Origin: an uncultured Actinomycetes bacterium
GTDB taxonomy: Bacteria > Actinomycetota > Thermoleophilia > Solirubrobacterales > 70-9
Direction: 5' to 3'
DNA length: 7,605 bases
Assembly (NCBI GenBank): GCA_946886425.1
Contig: CAMPIP010000108.1
Location: 1 to 7,605, forward strand
Position numbers and translations under genes: made by a program. Positions 6,599-7,605 of the stretch are shown piece after piece; positions within the stretch are counted from its first letter, which is position 1; each line of letters begins with the position of its first letter. The notes under the pieces were generated by a model. That model was not told the origin of the DNA. It saw only the letters and a program-made list of their open reading frames with translations, and did not search any database.

Positions 6599-7200
6599 AG
6601 TCGCTCCTTTCCAGCCAATGGTCCCATGATCCGCTCCACGTACTTGGCGACGACGTCGCTCTCCACGTTCAGCTTGTCTCCCGGCGCGAGCGTGCCGAGG
6701 CTCGTCCGCTCCAGAGTCTCGGGGATCAGCGAGACCTCGATCCAGTCCTCGCCGAGAGCGGCGACGGTTAGGCTGACGCCGCTCAGGGTGATCGAGCCTT
6801 TGTCGACCACGTAGCGGAGTAGGTCAGGCGTGACGGCGACGCGAACGCGGCGGGCGAATCCGTCCTCCTCGGCACTTTGCACCTCAGCGACACCGTCGAC
6901 GTGCCCCTGCACGATGTGGCCGCCGAAGCGGTCCGACGGCTGCATCGCCAGCTCCAAGTTGACCTGAGCGCCCTGCTCCACCCCGCCGAGTGCGGTCACG
7001 GCCAGCGTCTGGTTCATCGCCTCGGTCTCGAAGTGATCGTCACCCACAGCGGTCGCGGTCAGGCAGACGCCGTCTACCGCGACGGAGTCCCCGAGGGCGA
7101 TCTCGGGAGCGAGCGAAGTGGCGATGCCCAACCGAGCGCCATCACCGTCACGCTCCAACGCCAGCACCTCCCCCACGTCCTGGATGAGCCCCGTGAACAC
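6595..7200 (-). CDS. ribE: Riboflavin synthase, alpha chain
   Basis: Riboflavin synthase dismutates two molecules of 6,7-dimethyl-8-ribityllumazine into riboflavin and 5-amino-6-ribitylaminouracil; the family is trimeric. The 201-residue product consists of two lumazine-binding barrels, about residues 1-95 and 96-188. The hallmark MFTGLI start, [14 protein letters not shown] (37-50, Cys46), [11 protein letters not shown] (93-103), the second-barrel [13 protein letters not shown] (134-146) and the closing [15 protein letters not shown] helix (178-192) are all present. Where the family usually has Glu-Thr-Leu after the first barrel, this protein reads Asn-Gln-Thr-Leu (63-66), a change of unknown effect. 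The GTG start at 7200 is fixed by the invariant N-terminus; an AAGGA lies about 11 bases upstream in the end of ribD, two bases separating the two genes. It sits between ribD and ribBA. Confidence 0.96.
   Translation of the reverse strand: MFTGLIQDVGEVLALERDGDGARLGIATSLAPEIALGDSVAVDGVCLTATAVGDDHFETEAMNQTLAVTALGGVEQGAQVNLELAMQPSDRFGGHIVQGHVDGVAEVQSAEEDGFARRVRVAVTPDLLRYVVDKGSITLSGVSLTVAALGEDWIEVSLIPETLERTSLGTLAPGDKLNVESDVVAKYVERIMGPLAGKERL
6604..6610 (-). promoter_or_regulatory. Ribosome-binding site of ribBA
   Basis: The minus strand reads AAAGGAG, ending 5 bases before the GTG at 6598. It is the clearest Shine-Dalgarno sequence in the window and fixes the ribBA start. It lies in the last codons of ribE (Gly-Lys-Glu-Arg-Leu), so the coding sequence there serves both purposes. 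Confidence 0.75.
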
Positions 7201-7202
7201 CG

Positions 7203-7605
7203 CTACCAGTCCTTGAAGCGGGCAGTGATCAGCAGGTCGTCGCCGACGGGCTCGGTGCTGTGGGACAGGGGCGTCAGGCGTGCGGGTCCTGTCGCCGCAG
7301 GGGACCCCCCACCCCCTGCGGTAGCTAAAGCTTCCTCGGGGGCGGGCCCCCCTACGGCGCCACCCGCACGGCTGGCGTCACCGGCCAGCAGCACCGGGGC
7401 TACGAAGGTGCGGGTTTCGTCGATCTCGCCTGCCGCAAGGAAGGTGGTGGCCAAAATCCGGCCGCCCTCCAGGAAGAGGCTCGTGAGTTCGCGGCGGCCC
7501 AGGTCGGCGAGTGCCGACCTGACGCGTTCTGCCGGGCTCTCGCCGCTCGCGACGACGATCTCGGCCCCGGCGTCACGCAGGGAAGCCAGGCGAGCGGGGT
7601 CGGCG
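7203..7605 (-). CDS. ribD: RibD, C-terminal part of the reductase domain (runs off right edge)
   Basis: RibD deaminates the first pyrimidine intermediate of riboflavin synthesis and then reduces its ribose side chain with NADPH. Only the last 133 codons are present (first complete codon at 7604), all from the reductase domain; the deaminase domain lies outside. Recognition rests on SLFLEGGRILATTFLAAGEIDE (written here as SLFLEGGRIL plus ATTFLAAGEIDE), then TRTFVAPVLLAG, the family's cofactor-binding and last-strand region, and a closing VGDDLLITARF. Position next to ribE supports it. Between VLLAGDAS and RLTPLS the protein has a Gly/Ala/Pro-rich stretch of about 30 residues, where relatives have roughly half to two-thirds that length and more ordinary sequence; it is encoded by the palindromic element at 7279-7370. 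The frame is kept, so this is not a pseudogene on present evidence. Any upstream FMN riboswitch would be beyond the window. Confidence 0.9.
   Translation of the reverse strand, partial: ADPARLASLRDAGAEIVVASGESPAERVRSALADLGRRELTSLFLEGGRILATTFLAAGEIDETRTFVAPVLLAGDASRAGGAVGGPAPEEALATAGGGGSPAATGPARLTPLSHSTEPVGDDLLITARFKDW
7279..7370. repeat. Palindromic element with nested hairpins, in frame inside ribD
   Basis: Bases 7279-7287 (CGTGCGGGT) are the exact reverse complement of 7362-7370. Inside lie a perfect 9-bp hairpin (CCGCAGGGG at 7295-7303 against CCCCTGCGG at 7313-7321, loop of 9) and a second hairpin, GTAG (7321-7324) with CTAC (7352-7355) enclosing GGGGGC (7338-7343) and GCCCCC (7346-7351). 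A short A/T-richer core with TAGCTA and AAGCTT joins them. The whole could fold as a cloverleaf. In the ribD frame it encodes a Gly/Ala/Pro-rich segment and includes a TTA leucine codon (7326-7328), rare in such genomes. The palindromes are seen directly; its status as an inserted repeat is inference. Confidence 0.7.

Noticed and set aside
5231..6814. Long plus-strand open frame opposite ribBA and the end of ribE
   Set aside because: It spans the junction of two well-supported genes on the other strand, has the composition of an antisense shadow and no domain signature.
7203..7605. ribD as a frameshifted pseudogene
   Set aside because: The low-complexity stretch first looked like a frame error, but the same frame resumes the conserved VGDDLLITARF end and stops just before ribE.

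Overview
The window is very GC-rich, with GTG starts, overlapping genes, few Shine-Dalgarno sequences and almost no TTA codons. This suggests a high-GC actinomycete, possibly a deep branch such as the Thermoleophilia (Solirubrobacterales-like). That placement is an inference from composition and gene order; no marker in the window fixes the taxon.

Layout, left to right. Minus strand 2164 to 1: a DhaL/EDD-domain protein of the FakA/YloV type, followed by the N-terminal part of RecG, which runs off the left edge. Plus strand 2239-4425: a complete two-half MMPL/RND-type membrane transporter, divergent from fakA across a very short promoter interval. After it comes a convergent, hairpin-rich interval that contains an inverted copy of the 3' end of rpmB. 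Minus strand 7605 to 4561: the 3' part of ribD, then ribE, ribBA and ribH (the riboflavin operon), and then rpmB (ribosomal protein L28). The ribE, ribBA and ribH genes are tightly packed or overlapping.

How the genes work together. RibD, RibBA, RibH and RibE together convert GTP and ribulose 5-phosphate to riboflavin; only the start of ribD and the operon promoter are missing. rpmB, fakA and recG are neighbours in many Gram-positive genomes. Here they keep order and strand, but the oppositely oriented transporter gene sits between rpmB and fakA.

The most unusual signals are structural. (1) A 92-bp palindromic element with nested hairpins lies in frame inside the RibD reductase domain. (2) A second GC-rich palindrome lies in frame inside recG at the left edge and shares several short words, in the same order, with the ribD element. 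(3) An inverted duplication of the rpmB 3' end creates a long potential stem between rpmB and the transporter gene. (4) Two back-to-back promoters have identical -10-to-ATG spacing. No tRNA, rRNA, CRISPR array, transposase or defence system was found.
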